This document shows positions 53,828-63,726 of a stretch of DNA of 64,000 nt, one piece after another. Source of the DNA: Deltaproteobacteria bacterium. GTDB lineage: Bacteria > UBA10199 > GCA-002796325 > JACPFF01. A program made the translations under genes and the position numbers. Under the pieces are notes generated by a model. The model saw only the letters and a program-made list of their open reading frames with translations. It was not told the DNA's origin and ran no database searches. Position 1 is the first letter of the stretch; the number at the start of each line of letters is the position of its first letter. The stretch lies in assembly GCA_016183065.1 (NCBI GenBank), contig JACPFF010000027.1:24130-88129 (forward strand), written 5' to 3'.

Positions 53828-55675
53828 ATGTCGCATCCCACCGAGCAGCAATTGGCCCAGATGGCGGGTAAGCTCCGCGCCCACTCCATACGGATGACGA
53901 CCGCTGCCGGTTCCGGCCACCCGAGCACCTGCTGCTCCATGGCCGAGATCATGGCGGTCCTCTTTTTTGATCAGATGCAATTTGATCCCGCGACGCCATC
54001 GGCTCGTGATGTCGACCAGTTCGTCCTCTCGAAGGGCCATGCGGCGCCGATTTTGTGGGCCACCCTTTTTGAGGCCGGTGCGATCACGGACGACCTCATG
54101 ACGCTGCGGCACTTCGAGAGTACGATTGAGGGGCACCCGACGCCGCGCAATCCGTGGGTACGGATTGCCACGGGGTCGCTGGGGCAGGGGTTGTCGGTGG
54201 CCTGTGGCATGGCAACGGCACAGCGGTTCGAGGGGATCAATCAACAAATCTTTGTGGTGATGGGCGATGGGGAAAATGCGGAAGGTGCGATCTGGGAAGC
54301 GGCCCAGTTTGCCGGACACCATCGGCTGAATCATCTCTGTGCGATTGTTGATCTCAATCGTCTCGGCCAGAGTGGTCCGAGTTATTTTCAACACGATGCC
54401 GAGGGCCTGGCCAAACGGTGGGCAAGTTTTGGCTGGCAGACGCTCGTGGTGGATGGGCATGATGTCGGTGCCTTGCGCCGGGCCTTCCAGGAGGCGCGGC
54501 GTAACGAGGCGCAACCGACCGTGTTGATTGCCAAAACCTTCAAGGGGCACGGCGTTCCGTTATTTGAAGATAAGCCGGGTTGGCATGGCAAACCAATCCC
54601 TGCCGACAAGGTCGACGAGGCAGTGAAGACGTTGGGAGACATTGACATTGCGCTGAAGCCGGCAGGCGCGTGCGCGAGGGATTGTTCTGCAGCGACCACA
54701 GCCCCGAAAATGGCGGAACTCTTGGCGCACCTAGCACCGCTCACGTATACCAAGGGCCAGTCGGTGGCCACGCGAGAGGCCTATGGCAATGCCTTGGTCC
54801 GGTTGATCAGGGAACATCCGCGACTGGCGGTCCTCGATGCCGATACCAAAAACTCGACATTTTCGGAAAAAGTGATGACCGTGAATCCGGCGTGCTTCGT
54901 GGAATGTTTTATCGCCGAACAGAATATGGTCGGCGTGGGGATGGGGCTTGCGGCCATGGGCTGGACGCCGTGCGTGTCGACGTTCGCGTGTTTCTTCGCA
55001 CGGGCCTATGATTTTGTCCGCATGGCCGTGATCTCGCGCGTGCCGCATCTCCTCCTGTGCGGCAGTCACGCCGGCGTCTCCATTGGTGAGGACGGGGCCT
55101 CGCAGATGGGGCTGGAAGATCTTGCCATGATGCGGGGGTTGGTGGAAAGTACGGTGGTCTATCCGTGCGATGCCGTGAGTACCGAGCGTCTGGTCGAGGC
55201 CCTCATGACCACGCCCGGCGTGAGCTACGTGCGGACCTCGCGGCCGAAGACACCGGTGTTGTACGATCTCTCCGAGTCATTCCCCATCGGTGGGTCCAAG
55301 GTGCTTCGCACGTCCGCAAAAGATCGCTGCACGATTATCGGCGCGGGCGTCACGGTCCATGAGGCCCTCGCGGCAGCGGAGATGCTGGCGCGGGACGGGA
55401 TCGCGGTGCGGGTGATCGATGCCTACAGCGTCAAACCGCTCGATGCCGTGACGATTCTCGCCTCGGCGCGGGAAACCGGTGCGGTGGTCACAGTTGAGGA
55501 TCACAGCCTCTATGGTGGCCTGGGTGGTGCGGTGTGTGAAGTTTTGGCAGGGAGTGTGCCGGTGACACGGCTCGGGATCCGCGAGGTCCCGCGTTCAGGT
55601 CGTCCGGAAGAATTGATGGCACACTACGGAATCGATGCCGCCTCGATCTGTCGTACAGTGCGGGAATGTCTGTAG
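53828..55675 (+). CDS. tkt: Transketolase
   Basis: 615 aa TPP enzyme of the pentose phosphate pathway. Seen: 'AGSGHPSTCCSMAEIMAVLF', 'LSKGHAAPILWA', TPP motif 'VMGDGENAEGAIWEA', 'EQNMVGVGMGLAAMGW', 'ICGSHAGVSIGEDG'-like 'LLCGSHAGVSIGEDG' and 'VEDHSLYGGLGGAVCEVLA'. ATG at 53828 with GAGGAGG. Length is near the short, animal-type transketolase (about 620 aa) rather than the 660-aa E. coli form. Confidence 0.95.
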   Translation: MSHPTEQQLAQMAGKLRAHSIRMTTAAGSGHPSTCCSMAEIMAVLFFDQMQFDPATPSARDVDQFVLSKGHAAPILWATLFEAGAITDDLMTLRHFESTIEGHPTPRNPWVRIATGSLGQGLSVACGMATAQRFEGINQQIFVVMGDGENAEGAIWEAAQFAGHHRLNHLCAIVDLNRLGQSGPSYFQHDAEGLAKRWASFGWQTLVVDGHDVGALRRAFQEARRNEAQPTVLIAKTFKGHGVPLFEDKPGWHGKPIPADKVDEAVKTLGDIDIALKPAGACARDCSAATTAPKMAELLAHLAPLTYTKGQSVATREAYGNALVRLIREHPRLAVLDADTKNSTFSEKVMTVNPACFVECFIAEQNMVGVGMGLAAMGWTPCVSTFACFFARAYDFVRMAVISRVPHLLLCGSHAGVSIGEDGASQMGLEDLAMMRGLVESTVVYPCDAVSTERLVEALMTTPGVSYVRTSRPKTPVLYDLSESFPIGGSKVLRTSAKDRCTIIGAGVTVHEALAAAEMLARDGIAVRVIDAYSVKPLDAVTILASARETGAVVTVEDHSLYGGLGGAVCEVLAGSVPVTRLGIREVPRSGRPEELMAHYGIDAASICRTVRECL

Positions 55676-55683
55676 CCCTTCGT

Positions 55684-56127
55684 TCATCCTGGCAGATACG
55701 CGCGCATTCCTCGCGTAAAGGCCTCTTGGACCATACGGAGATCGTCGGGGTTGTCGGTGGCCAGATGAATCCGCTCCCCCGCGCAGGAGATATTGACGGC
55801 AACGACCTCTTCACACGGATTGCCTGATCGCGTGTAGATCGTGGCCCGAATGCGCCCACCGTTGTAATCGCGGAATTCGCCAGTGTGGGCAGTATGCTCG
55901 GTATCGAGGAGATGCCGTTCGAGGGGAATCCGTGTGTGTCGCAAGGCATACGCCGTGGCACACAACCCGTGGCGTGCTTTTTGAAAGGCCTCTTCTGCCA
56001 CGCCGGCGTATCGGTCGAGGGTATTCACGCGGCGCCCCTGTTGGAGGCGATATCTCCCGGCGGAGTCTCGACGGTCGTCTGCTGCGAGCGACGTGATGTA
56101 GGTGTTTCCTTCGACCGACTTGACCAT
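55684..56127 (-). CDS. Hypothetical protein
   Basis: 147 aa, no signal peptide or membrane helix. The C-terminal half has alternating strands ('GRIRATIYTRSGNPCEEVVA', 'VNISCAGERIHLATDN'). No family recognised. Convergent with tkt and in line with the muramidase gene upstream (64 bases). Confidence 0.5.
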   Translation of the reverse strand: MVKSVEGNTYITSLAADDRRDSAGRYRLQQGRRVNTLDRYAGVAEEAFQKARHGLCATAYALRHTRIPLERHLLDTEHTAHTGEFRDYNGGRIRATIYTRSGNPCEEVVAVNISCAGERIHLATDNPDDLRMVQEAFTRGMRAYLPG

Positions 56128-56191
56128 GGAGCGTTCCTACCTGTGCACTGCGATCAGGCCTACTCGGGGAGGGAGTATCGTGTCAATGGTG

Positions 56192-57394
56192 CTATGAGTA
56201 ATAGAGTGCGGCCGCACGTTGTTGGAGAAAGCGTTCGGAAGGAATGCCGGCAAGGGCGCCAAGTGCAGGCCAGCCGACGCCACGTGCCAATGCCTCTCGA
56301 ACGACTGCCGATCCCGTGAGGAGGTCGATCGCTGGTTTATCCGTCACAAACTCGTAGGGACCTGCATCGAGCCCGTCATGCGGTGGGTTGCCCTCTGGCG
56401 TGCGCCAGTGAAAGTGCGGGTTGTGGGCGAGCAGGGCAAGCAGGGCCAGACCGAAAAGATAGGGACGAACGCTCTGTCGATCGGTCACGATCACGTGGAG
56501 ACCATGGCATTTTATTCCGGCATACTTCCGTGTCGTTGGGACGAATGCTGTCGGCTCGACCTTCAGTCCGGGGAAGTGGCATGCAGTCACGGCCCTCTCC
56601 AAGGCGTTGGCATTGATCCACGGGGCCCCAAACAGTGCAAAAGGTGTAGCAGTCCCTCGTCCTTCGGAGATGTTGGTTGCTTCCAGCAGACACAACCCTG
56701 GATAGAGAAAGGCCGCATCAATGGATCGCATGTTGGGGGAGGGACTCCGCCATGGCAGGCCCGTGGCCTCCCACGTCATGGTCCGCACCCACCCGGTCAT
56801 TGGCACTATGGTCACCGCTGCGCCGAGTTGCTGGGTGGTGTTCAGATATCGCGCGAGTTCACCCATGGTCATGCCGTGTCGGACGGGCAGGGGAGAACAA
56901 CCGACAAATGACGTGAAACCCTTTTCGATCAGGCCCCCCTCGACCTGGACACCGCCCAGCGGGTTGGGGCGATCACAGAGTACCACGGGAATGCCGGCTT
57001 TGGCGCAGGCGGCGAGCATGAAGGCCATGGTAGAGACGTACGTGTAATAGCGGGAGCCGATATCTTGCAGGTCAATCACCATCACATCGAGTCCGGCAAG
57101 CATCTCGGCCGTGGGGTGGAGCGACGCTGCCGTGGTGCCGTAGAGACTGTGGAGCGGGAGCTGTGTGACAGTCTCCCGCTTTGTTGCGACCGCTTCCATA
57201 TCCGCGGCCTCCCCACGAAGCCCGTGCTCAGGCCCAAAGAGCGTGGTCAGTCTCCATGGGTGATCTCCCCGGAGGAGATCGACGGCGTGGATCCCCGTCG
57301 TGGTGTAACTGGCCGCGTGACAGAGCAGTCCCAGCCGTGTCCCTACGGCCTGCGCTCCCAGGTGTTGCAACAGTTGATCGAGCCCGAGTTGCAT
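56192..57394 (-). CDS. namZ: NamZ-like exo-beta-N-acetylmuramidase (DUF1343)
   Basis: 400 aa. 'LTTLFGPEHGLRGEAADM', 'DRPNPLGGVQVEGGLIE', 'PSPNMRSIDAAFLYPG' and 'LLEATNISEGRGTATPF' are the DUF1343 signature. The Bacillus member NamZ releases terminal N-acetylmuramic acid from peptidoglycan fragments. No signal peptide is evident, so a cytoplasmic role in cell wall recycling is inferred. Confidence 0.88.
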   Translation of the reverse strand: MQLGLDQLLQHLGAQAVGTRLGLLCHAASYTTTGIHAVDLLRGDHPWRLTTLFGPEHGLRGEAADMEAVATKRETVTQLPLHSLYGTTAASLHPTAEMLAGLDVMVIDLQDIGSRYYTYVSTMAFMLAACAKAGIPVVLCDRPNPLGGVQVEGGLIEKGFTSFVGCSPLPVRHGMTMGELARYLNTTQQLGAAVTIVPMTGWVRTMTWEATGLPWRSPSPNMRSIDAAFLYPGLCLLEATNISEGRGTATPFALFGAPWINANALERAVTACHFPGLKVEPTAFVPTTRKYAGIKCHGLHVIVTDRQSVRPYLFGLALLALLAHNPHFHWRTPEGNPPHDGLDAGPYEFVTDKPAIDLLTGSAVVREALARGVGWPALGALAGIPSERFLQQRAAALYYS

Positions 57395-57456
57395 ACCGCT
57401 GCATACGACCGTTGTCTCTTGTGTGTCTAGAGGGAATCTCGTAAGAGAACGTCTCC

Positions 57457-58371
57457 ATGAATGTCGTATTATTCATGTTTCTCACTGTTGTTTGGGGGAG
57501 TGCCTATGTGGCGATTCACATGGTCATCCAACACTATCCACCCATCTTTGCTGCGGCCCTGCGGGTTGGTTTGGGACTCCTCATTCTCCTCGGCATTGCA
57601 TGGCGTGCGATTTTTCGTGCGCGCATCGGCGCGTCTGAGCGATGGTGGGGCCTCCTCACGGGTGTATTGATTATGGGAGTTGCGTGGTCGGCACTTTTTT
57701 GGGGGCAACAATATATTGCTCCGGCGATTGCCGCGATTGTCATTGCTGCAACGCCGACGCTGACCGCACTGATGCTCCCCCTGTTTGATCGTGCGGCGAT
57801 TGTCCGGGGTCGTCAATGGGGCGGTGTCGTGACGGGATTCGTCGGCATCCTCTTCGTCTTCTCGCCACAATGGTTGCAACAACCGACCGGGGAGCTCAAG
57901 GGGCTCTCTGCCGTGCTCCTGACTGCGGTGGCCTATGCTGTGGCAACGTGTCTGCTGCAAACACGACTCCATCGTGTGCCGGGGCGCCCCACATTTTTCT
58001 GGCAGAGCCTTGGGGCATTGCTCTTTCTCCTGGCCGTCTCCGCAGGCCTTGAGTCGTGGCCACCGCCGAGAACGCTCCTCCAGGTGACAGACGTGAATCT
58101 CATTCTCCTCTATCTCGGGCTCTTCCCCTCGACGCTTGCCTTTCTCATCGCCCTCCACTTGATTCGCGTCTGGGGTGGTGTCGCGACCATGAGTGTGACC
58201 TTTACCGCGCCGCTGGTGGCATTATTGATCGATGCCGTCTGGTTACGACAAATCCCCGCCTGGCCTGTCTTGATTGGTGCGGTGATTATTTTTTTCGGTA
58301 CCTATCTTGTGCATGATCCGGCCCGTCGACCACCCATCATCCGGAGGAATGTATGCTCGAATGCATTGTGA
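57457..58371 (+). CDS. EamA/DMT-family transporter
   Basis: 304 aa with about ten hydrophobic segments in two EamA repeats ('LTVVWGSAYVAIHMVIQHY' in the first, 'LGLFPSTLAFLIALHLIRVW' in the second). Drug/metabolite exporter superfamily; substrate unknown. Its 3' end overlaps ridA by 19 bases. Confidence 0.88.
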   Translation: MNVVLFMFLTVVWGSAYVAIHMVIQHYPPIFAAALRVGLGLLILLGIAWRAIFRARIGASERWWGLLTGVLIMGVAWSALFWGQQYIAPAIAAIVIAATPTLTALMLPLFDRAAIVRGRQWGGVVTGFVGILFVFSPQWLQQPTGELKGLSAVLLTAVAYAVATCLLQTRLHRVPGRPTFFWQSLGALLFLLAVSAGLESWPPPRTLLQVTDVNLILLYLGLFPSTLAFLIALHLIRVWGGVATMSVTFTAPLVALLIDAVWLRQIPAWPVLIGAVIIFFGTYLVHDPARRPPIIRRNVCSNAL

Positions 58372-58751
58372 CACCCAATGCCCCGGCCGCTGTGGGGCCT
58401 TACAGCCAGGCAGTGCGTGTCCACCCATGGCTCTTTTGTTCCGGACAGATTGCCATTGACCAAACGACGAATGACGTCAGGCTCTTTGATGGAGACGTGG
58501 CGCAGCAGACGGCGCTGGCACTCAAGAATTTGGTGGCCGTGCTTAAGGCCGGTGGTGCGTCGGTCACCGACGTGGTCAAGACGACGGTCTATCTTGTGGA
58601 TATGGCTGATTTTGCCGCAGTCAATGTCGTTTATGCCCAGGTCTTTGGCCCGCACCGACCAGCGCGGGCCTGTATTGCCGCGGCATCGCTCCCAAAAGGG
58701 GTGCGCGTCGAGATCGATGCGGTGGCGGTTATAACGGGTTCTGAGAGCTGA
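58353..58751 (+). CDS. ridA: RidA family enamine/imine deaminase
   Basis: 132 aa. 'NAPAAVGPYSQAVRV', 'LFCSGQIAID' and 'PARACIAAASLPKGVRVEID' with the catalytic Arg are diagnostic. Hydrolyses reactive enamines formed by PLP enzymes such as threonine dehydratase. Overlaps the transporter gene, so likely co-transcribed. Confidence 0.92.
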   Translation: MLECIVTPNAPAAVGPYSQAVRVHPWLFCSGQIAIDQTTNDVRLFDGDVAQQTALALKNLVAVLKAGGASVTDVVKTTVYLVDMADFAAVNVVYAQVFGPHRPARACIAAASLPKGVRVEIDAVAVITGSES

Positions 58752-58760
58752 TTACGATCG

Positions 58761-58777
58761 GACCGCCGGAGGCGGTC
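58761..58777. terminator. Hairpin between convergent genes
   Basis: GACCGCC, GGA, GGCGGTC: perfect 7-bp stem between ridA and the TSP3 gene end. No T tract, so termination is only a suggestion. Confidence 0.35.
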
Positions 58778-60485
58778 ATTGCCGCATAATCAGCGTGCAG
58801 CCACGGGTGCCTGGGAGCGGGACGATGTCGGGTTGTAGAAAATCGATGATGCCGTCGTTGTTCGAATCTTCTTTTTGATCGGCATCGAGGATCCCATCGC
58901 CATTGCTGTCGAGGTCGAGGCGATTCGGGAATCCGTCGTTATCCATGTCGTCGTCGCCCTCGACAATATCGGGGATGCCGTCGTTGTCATCATCCGGGTC
59001 GCAGGGATCGCCGAGTCCGTCCCCATCGGCATCGTTATGATCGGCATTGAACACCGTGGGGCAGTTGTCGTCCACATCGGCAATGCCATCGCCGTCGGTG
59101 TCGGTCGTCTCGTCTTCCGGGTCGCAGGCATCGCCAAGTCCGTCGCCGTCGAGATCGTCCTGGTCGGGATTTTCGACAAATGGACAGTTGTCCGAGCCAT
59201 TCACAAGACCATCGCCGTCGGTATCGCTGTCGCAGGCATTGCCGATGCCATCCCCATTACTATCTTCCTGGTTCGGGTTGGCCATGGCGGGGCAGTTGTC
59301 GAGGGTATCCGGAATCCCGTCACTATCGGCATCGGTCGTTCCATTGCCATTGCTGCCGGCTTCACAGGCATCGCCGACGCCGTCGCCGTCCGCATCTTTC
59401 TGGTTGCCATTGTCCACGAGCGGGCAGTTGTCAGCGCCATTCAGGACCCCGTCGCCATCGATGTCGTTGTCGCAGGCCTCGCCGACGCCGTCGCCGTCGA
59501 GATCGGCCTGATCCGGATCGCTCACATTGGGACAGAGATCGCAGGCATCGCCAAATCCGTCGTCATCGCTGTTGGATTGATCGATATTGGCCTTGTTGGG
59601 ACAATTGTCGATAAAATCGGCAACGCTGTCGCCGTCACCGTCTGTCCCAAAATCGCTGCTCTCCAGCGGTTTGATCACGGTCGCAAAGGGCGAGGTATTG
59701 CCGTCATTGTCGATCGCGGTCGCGGTGACGGGGAGCGTGGGGTTGAAAGTGGCCATATCCAAATGCGCCACAAAAATGCCATTGTTGATCTGCTGTGAGG
59801 AGAGATAATAGGTCTTCCCTTGCGGGACTGCCGCATTCGCGGCATCGGCGCCAAAGATCTCCACCATCGTGACCCCTGGCGTGACCGATCCACTCAACTC
59901 CCATGTCGACGAGTTGATCGTACTCGCCGTCAGATTTTTCGGCGCGGCCAATCCCTTGTTTCCGGTATTGTTCGGGCCGAGATAGATGGCCTTGCTCGTC
60001 ATGTTCACAAAGGTGCTCTTTGAGACCAGATTCCCGTTGCTCCCAAACGTCCCGGAGATCCAGAGTCCGATGTTCGCCGTGTCACATTGGATGGAGCGGA
60101 TTTCATTGGCGCTCCCGACCACGACCATGGCGGTTTTTCCCGGATGGGTGATCTTGAGATCCTTGACCAGATTTCCGCTCCCCTTCAATCGCAATACGGG
60201 GGCATTTGCCGAGGTGATGGCGGTCCCGCTGAGGGTGATCTTTCCACCTCCCACGAGTTCAATCCCGGTGTCGAGTTCAACGGTCTCCGGGACGGTGATA
60301 GTCTTGCCATCGAGCGCGCTGCCAAATGTGATGGGCGAACAGCCGGTCTTGGCAATGGCCGGCAGCGATCCGGCGCCGGAACCGTTCGCCAACGTGACCG
60401 GCGCACAGGGCTGCGCCTCCAACGTCGGGACGATGGCGAGCGCACCGAGGGTGAGGAGGATTGTGAGTCGGAATGCACGGATCAT
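58776..60485 (-). CDS. Exported thrombospondin type-3 repeat protein
   Basis: 569 aa. Signal peptide ([18 protein letters not shown]), then a right-handed beta-helix-like part (about 40-190), an Ig-like linker, and from about 290 a run of TSP3 calcium-binding repeats such as '[10 protein letters not shown]', '[20 protein letters not shown]' and '[15 protein letters not shown]', ending near the C-terminal 'GCTLIMRQ'. No sortase or PEP-CTERM tail. Likely surface-exposed or secreted. Its start overlaps the stop of the upstream lipoprotein gene (ATGA). Confidence 0.88.
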   Translation of the reverse strand: MIRAFRLTILLTLGALAIVPTLEAQPCAPVTLANGSGAGSLPAIAKTGCSPITFGSALDGKTITVPETVELDTGIELVGGGKITLSGTAITSANAPVLRLKGSGNLVKDLKITHPGKTAMVVVGSANEIRSIQCDTANIGLWISGTFGSNGNLVSKSTFVNMTSKAIYLGPNNTGNKGLAAPKNLTASTINSSTWELSGSVTPGVTMVEIFGADAANAAVPQGKTYYLSSQQINNGIFVAHLDMATFNPTLPVTATAIDNDGNTSPFATVIKPLESSDFGTDGDGDSVADFIDNCPNKANIDQSNSDDDGFGDACDLCPNVSDPDQADLDGDGVGEACDNDIDGDGVLNGADNCPLVDNGNQKDADGDGVGDACEAGSNGNGTTDADSDGIPDTLDNCPAMANPNQEDSNGDGIGNACDSDTDGDGLVNGSDNCPFVENPDQDDLDGDGLGDACDPEDETTDTDGDGIADVDDNCPTVFNADHNDADGDGLGDPCDPDDDNDGIPDIVEGDDDMDNDGFPNRLDLDSNGDGILDADQKEDSNNDGIIDFLQPDIVPLPGTRGCTLIMRQ

Positions 60486-61378
60486 GGTACGGTCTCCTCA
60501 CAGGGTAAGACGTAATCGTAGCCACAGTCGTTGGCGACATCGAACCCTTCGACGCCAACGCGGTACGGGCCATTGGCATTGGGTCTGAGGGCAACGATGA
60601 CCGATGTGCCGTCGGCAAGCTGATGCGACCAGTGCGGAAGCCCGATTATCACGGAGAGGGAAGCGTCATAGGTATACGTCAGTGCAGCGTTCGCGAACCC
60701 GGGTCGCGATTTCCCAGTCTCGTTTGTAGTATATGTGAGCTTAATAGGTCCATTCTCCGGGGTATTCAGATCCGTGACCACAAGGGATTCGGTTGCTTCG
60801 CCGTCCGTTCCAGCGTTGAGGATAATATTCTTCAGATAGAGGGCAAATGCGACCTCATTCGGATTCTCCACGTAACAGGTGTTGTTCGTCGTGGCACAAA
60901 ATTTGAGGCCGAGTTGTGTCGTGGCATCGGCCAACGCATCGGCGGCCGCCGCCCCATCCGCATCGCCGACGGTCACGTCGGTACTGGGGGCATCGCCGCC
61001 GGCGTCTCCCGCTGCTGCATCGGGCAATTGGCCGCCCGGCGTGGTCGCTGGTTCGGCATCGGCCAGTGCGCTGATATCCCCGCGAATGTCACCGTCAGCT
61101 CCTTCACCGTCTCCAAGGCGCCCATCTTCTTCGTCGCCGCCCACTACCACATCGGCGCCGCATGCCACGACAAAGAGCGTTGCGGCAAGCCCAAGTACGC
61201 GTCCTGCCGTCCCTGCTCCGTCACTATTTGATGACGGAGCGCCAGCACCACCGGCACTCCCGCCACGTGCTGGACCGCGGCTGTTGTCGCGGCCATTGAT
61301 GCGAGACACTTGTGCAGTTTGGGGACCGACTTGGAAAAAAGACGCCCTGTATCCTCTATCGTGTGTTCTTCCCGACAT
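60482..61378 (-). CDS. Asp/Ala-rich lipoprotein coupled to the TSP3 gene
   Basis: 298 aa from ATG 61378, which has GAGGTG at a good distance. The frame is open to 61444, and a GTG at 61309 would give a more normal signal peptide. Lipobox 'AATLFVVAC', then an Asp/Gly/Ala-rich linker (residues about 80-150) and a Cys-containing C-terminal domain ('[20 protein letters not shown]', ending [15 protein letters not shown]). Translationally coupled to the TSP3 gene, so the two probably act together at the cell surface. Confidence 0.65.
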   Translation of the reverse strand: MSGRTHDRGYRASFFQVGPQTAQVSRINGRDNSRGPARGGSAGGAGAPSSNSDGAGTAGRVLGLAATLFVVACGADVVVGGDEEDGRLGDGEGADGDIRGDISALADAEPATTPGGQLPDAAAGDAGGDAPSTDVTVGDADGAAAADALADATTQLGLKFCATTNNTCYVENPNEVAFALYLKNIILNAGTDGEATESLVVTDLNTPENGPIKLTYTTNETGKSRPGFANAALTYTYDASLSVIIGLPHWSHQLADGTSVIVALRPNANGPYRVGVEGFDVANDCGYDYVLPCEETVP

Positions 61379-61590
61379 GCCAACACCTCGAGAAGGCACC
61401 TGTGTTGACAAACGTACTACTCTGGGGCCAATGGAATTCACCATACCGTGCCCAATCCTTTCCTCCCCCAGAGGTGTATTGTGCGTATCCGGTTAGTCAA
61501 AACCGGTAGATGATGCAAGAAGAAATTCTCCGACATAGATCTCGGCATTCGATTTGAATAATTAATGAATAATTTCAGTAAGTTATGTGG

Positions 61591-61992
61591 TTATTCCAAT
61601 TTGTGCTGGCTCGTGGTGATCTCTTTGGCATCTTGTGGACAGACCCCATGTTGTGTGGTCACTGTGGTCGCGATTCCACCACGGATATTGAACCGGAGGG
61701 TGATACGCATCCAGTGCGGCGAGAGCTGCTGTACAAGATCGTTCAAAATCTGGTTGCAGACGGCCTCATGGAATACCCCACGCGTTCGATATCCCCAAAG
61801 ATAGCGTTTGAGGGATCTGAGTTCAACGCAGCGTTGATCGGGAACATACTGGAGCCGCACCGTGGCAAAATCCGGTTGGCCCGTACGCGGACAGAGGCAG
61901 GTGAATTCGGTCGTCTCACACGAAATCACATAGGGGCGTTCTAGCTGTGGGTTGACAAATGTCTCAATGACAGCGTTTCCGCGTCCTTCCAT
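61591..61992 (-). CDS. queF: 7-cyano-7-deazaguanine reductase QueF
   Basis: 133 aa. 'TTEFTCLCPRTGQPDFATV' with the catalytic Cys, the QueF motif as 'ELRSLKRYLWGYR', and 'RFNIRGGI'. Short, type I QueF reducing preQ0 to preQ1 in queuosine synthesis. I start at 61992 (MEGRGNAVIETF); this overlaps the end of the upstream orphan by about 50 bases. Confidence 0.92.
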   Translation of the reverse strand: MEGRGNAVIETFVNPQLERPYVISCETTEFTCLCPRTGQPDFATVRLQYVPDQRCVELRSLKRYLWGYRTRGVFHEAVCNQILNDLVQQLSPHWMRITLRFNIRGGIATTVTTQHGVCPQDAKEITTSQHKLE

Positions 61993-63290
61993 TGTGTGTA
62001 CCTCCGGACTTCCAGGGCCATCGATTCCCAAGTCACTCGAATCAGCTCCCCGTCAGGGTTCAATGCCGAATCGATGAGTGTTAATGCCAGCTTCCGCCTC
62101 TTTTTGACAAGGACTGCCATGCCACCGACCGTCTGCATCAGATGGTGTATGGACCATGGGGAGCTTTCGGTTGCCCAATAGACTTGCACGGCTGCAATGA
62201 CCTGTACAAAATGGCGATCAAATGCCTCTTGCGACACCTCATCCCACCGGTCAAACTGTGCGAGTCGCAGGCTATGCGTGATGAGGAGCAAGGTCAGCGT
62301 TTCAGCGGCGGGGAGTGGGGTGACGCCATCGATCCAGGAATCGGAGTTCAAGGTATAAAAGGCGCCAACATGACGCAGATCGCGCGGCATCATCGGTATG
62401 AGCCATGATTTTTTTTGCCGTGGGGTTTCGATCAGCTGGACCATGGCGTGAACGCCAGGCCACGACTGTATCGCAGGCATCTCTCGGCGGTACTCGGAAG
62501 GGACTGTCCCGAGCAATTGTTGCGGAATATGGTCCACCAACCGAGAAATGACTCCTTTCTTGGGAATGCGTGCGATGGGGATAGCGTCATACTTCATTCC
62601 CATGTCGATCCAACTTGCCGCTTGACCAATGCGCTGCACGACATTGTCCCACGCTCCCTGGCCAGACGTAAAAAATGATTGGACACGCCCTGGGTCGGTG
62701 TCGAGGATGGTCTGAAGTTGTTCCTGCACGATGCGCAGGAGAAGCCATGCGACCTCAGTTTCGAGGAGATCTCGCAATAATGGGATGCGTGGCTCATTGG
62801 GGTCTGTTTCGATGAGATCTGTGTACAAGTCGTATAACTGTCTTCCTACGCGTCCCACGTAGAGATGTGAAAAAAAATGGACGCTTGCGATGAATAGATC
62901 TTCCCGTCGGCGTCGCTGCAGATATGGCTTCGATGTCATCGAGGAGCGGAAGCGATGTTCTCTATGCGGTTCACCGATGGTCTCATCTCGTATTGCCCCA
63001 AGCCCATAACCGACAAGGCCAAGAAGGTTATTGTATATTGCCTTCAGCGGTTCCCTGGGGAGTACGGGAGGGGATCTTCGGCGCCCTGTCAAAGAGCGAG
63101 GCTCCGACCACTCCCGTTGAGGGAGAAATCCATCAAAAAACGGACGATGCTCTGGTCCTCTGCGAACGAATGTTGGAGTTCGCTTTGCGGCGTAGGGTGT
63201 CAATCCCGGTCCTCTATTGTTGAAGCCACCGGCTTCAGCACCCGGTACGTGAAGAGATTTCCGTATCATCGATTCATCGCAATCTGACAA
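61941..63290 (-). CDS. Large orphan protein
   Basis: 449 aa. Start is TTG at 63290 or ATG at 63269. N-terminal 80 residues are Pro/Arg-rich and unstructured; the rest is mainly helical ('LFIASVHFFSHLYVGRVGRQ', 'LLLRIVQEQLQTILDT'). No signal peptide, no recognised family. Overlaps queF. The long basic N-terminus resembles the other orphans here (FHA protein, 254-aa protein), but no sigma-28-like promoter is seen upstream. Confidence 0.6.
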   Translation of the reverse strand: MSDCDESMIRKSLHVPGAEAGGFNNRGPGLTPYAAKRTPTFVRRGPEHRPFFDGFLPQREWSEPRSLTGRRRSPPVLPREPLKAIYNNLLGLVGYGLGAIRDETIGEPHREHRFRSSMTSKPYLQRRRREDLFIASVHFFSHLYVGRVGRQLYDLYTDLIETDPNEPRIPLLRDLLETEVAWLLLRIVQEQLQTILDTDPGRVQSFFTSGQGAWDNVVQRIGQAASWIDMGMKYDAIPIARIPKKGVISRLVDHIPQQLLGTVPSEYRREMPAIQSWPGVHAMVQLIETPRQKKSWLIPMMPRDLRHVGAFYTLNSDSWIDGVTPLPAAETLTLLLITHSLRLAQFDRWDEVSQEAFDRHFVQVIAAVQVYWATESSPWSIHHLMQTVGGMAVLVKKRRKLALTLIDSALNPDGELIRVTWESMALEVRRYTQWKDAETLSLRHLSTHS

Positions 63291-63364
63291 CAGTGACCTA
63301 GTATAATCCGACGTTGCTAAAAAAATAACGTACCGTCAAGAACTCTTCTCAAAATGAGGAATGT

Positions 63365-63614
63365 CTATTACAGGGGCTCTCGTACCCTGCGGCTCCGCCT
63401 CCGGGTACTTCCTCGTCCACCCAGCTTCGCTGGGTTCCCGGACTCGGTCGTCGCCACACCCCCCTCCACCGGCAAAGCCGGGCCAAGGCCCAGCTCCGCT
63501 GGGCCGCGAAGCAGAGTCGAAGACTGTGCGGAGTGTGATGGAGCCTCCCCTTCACGCTCGCCGTGCTTGCTGGATAGCTTCCCACGGACGACGCGCTTGC
63601 CCGTGGGAAACTAT
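63365..63614. repeat. Mosaic hairpin repeat, copy F
   Basis: 250 bp, starting CTATTACAGGGGCTCTCG and ending CCGTGGGAAACTAT, the same end type as copy A. Contains GTACCC/GGGTAC, CACCCAGC/GCTGGGT, GGCCCAGC/GCTGGGCC and GCTTCCCACGG/CCGTGGGAA modules. Nineteen bases before hairpin MITE copy 4. Confidence 0.83.
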
Positions 63615-63633
63615 GGAAGATCCTAGGCGGATA

Positions 63634-63726
63634 TGGTGCATTCACTTTTCCTGAGTACATGCGTCTTACAGTACCATAAGTATTTCTCACGTGTAATGAG
63701 CACATGTGTACTCATTAAATGTTTAA
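63634..63726. mobile_element. TA-flanked hairpin MITE, copy 4, right end altered
   Basis: TA at 63632-63633. Conserved left segment intact; the inner stem is degraded (CACGTGTAATGAG against CTCATTAAATGTT) and the outer GAAATACTA arm is missing. It borders a truncated phage portal gene and supplies its stop codon. Confidence 0.75.

Noticed and set aside
58875..59798. Plus-strand frame rich in Ile/Val/Ala over the TSP3 repeats
   Set aside because: Mirror of the repetitive Asp-rich TSP3 coding sequence; no start signals.
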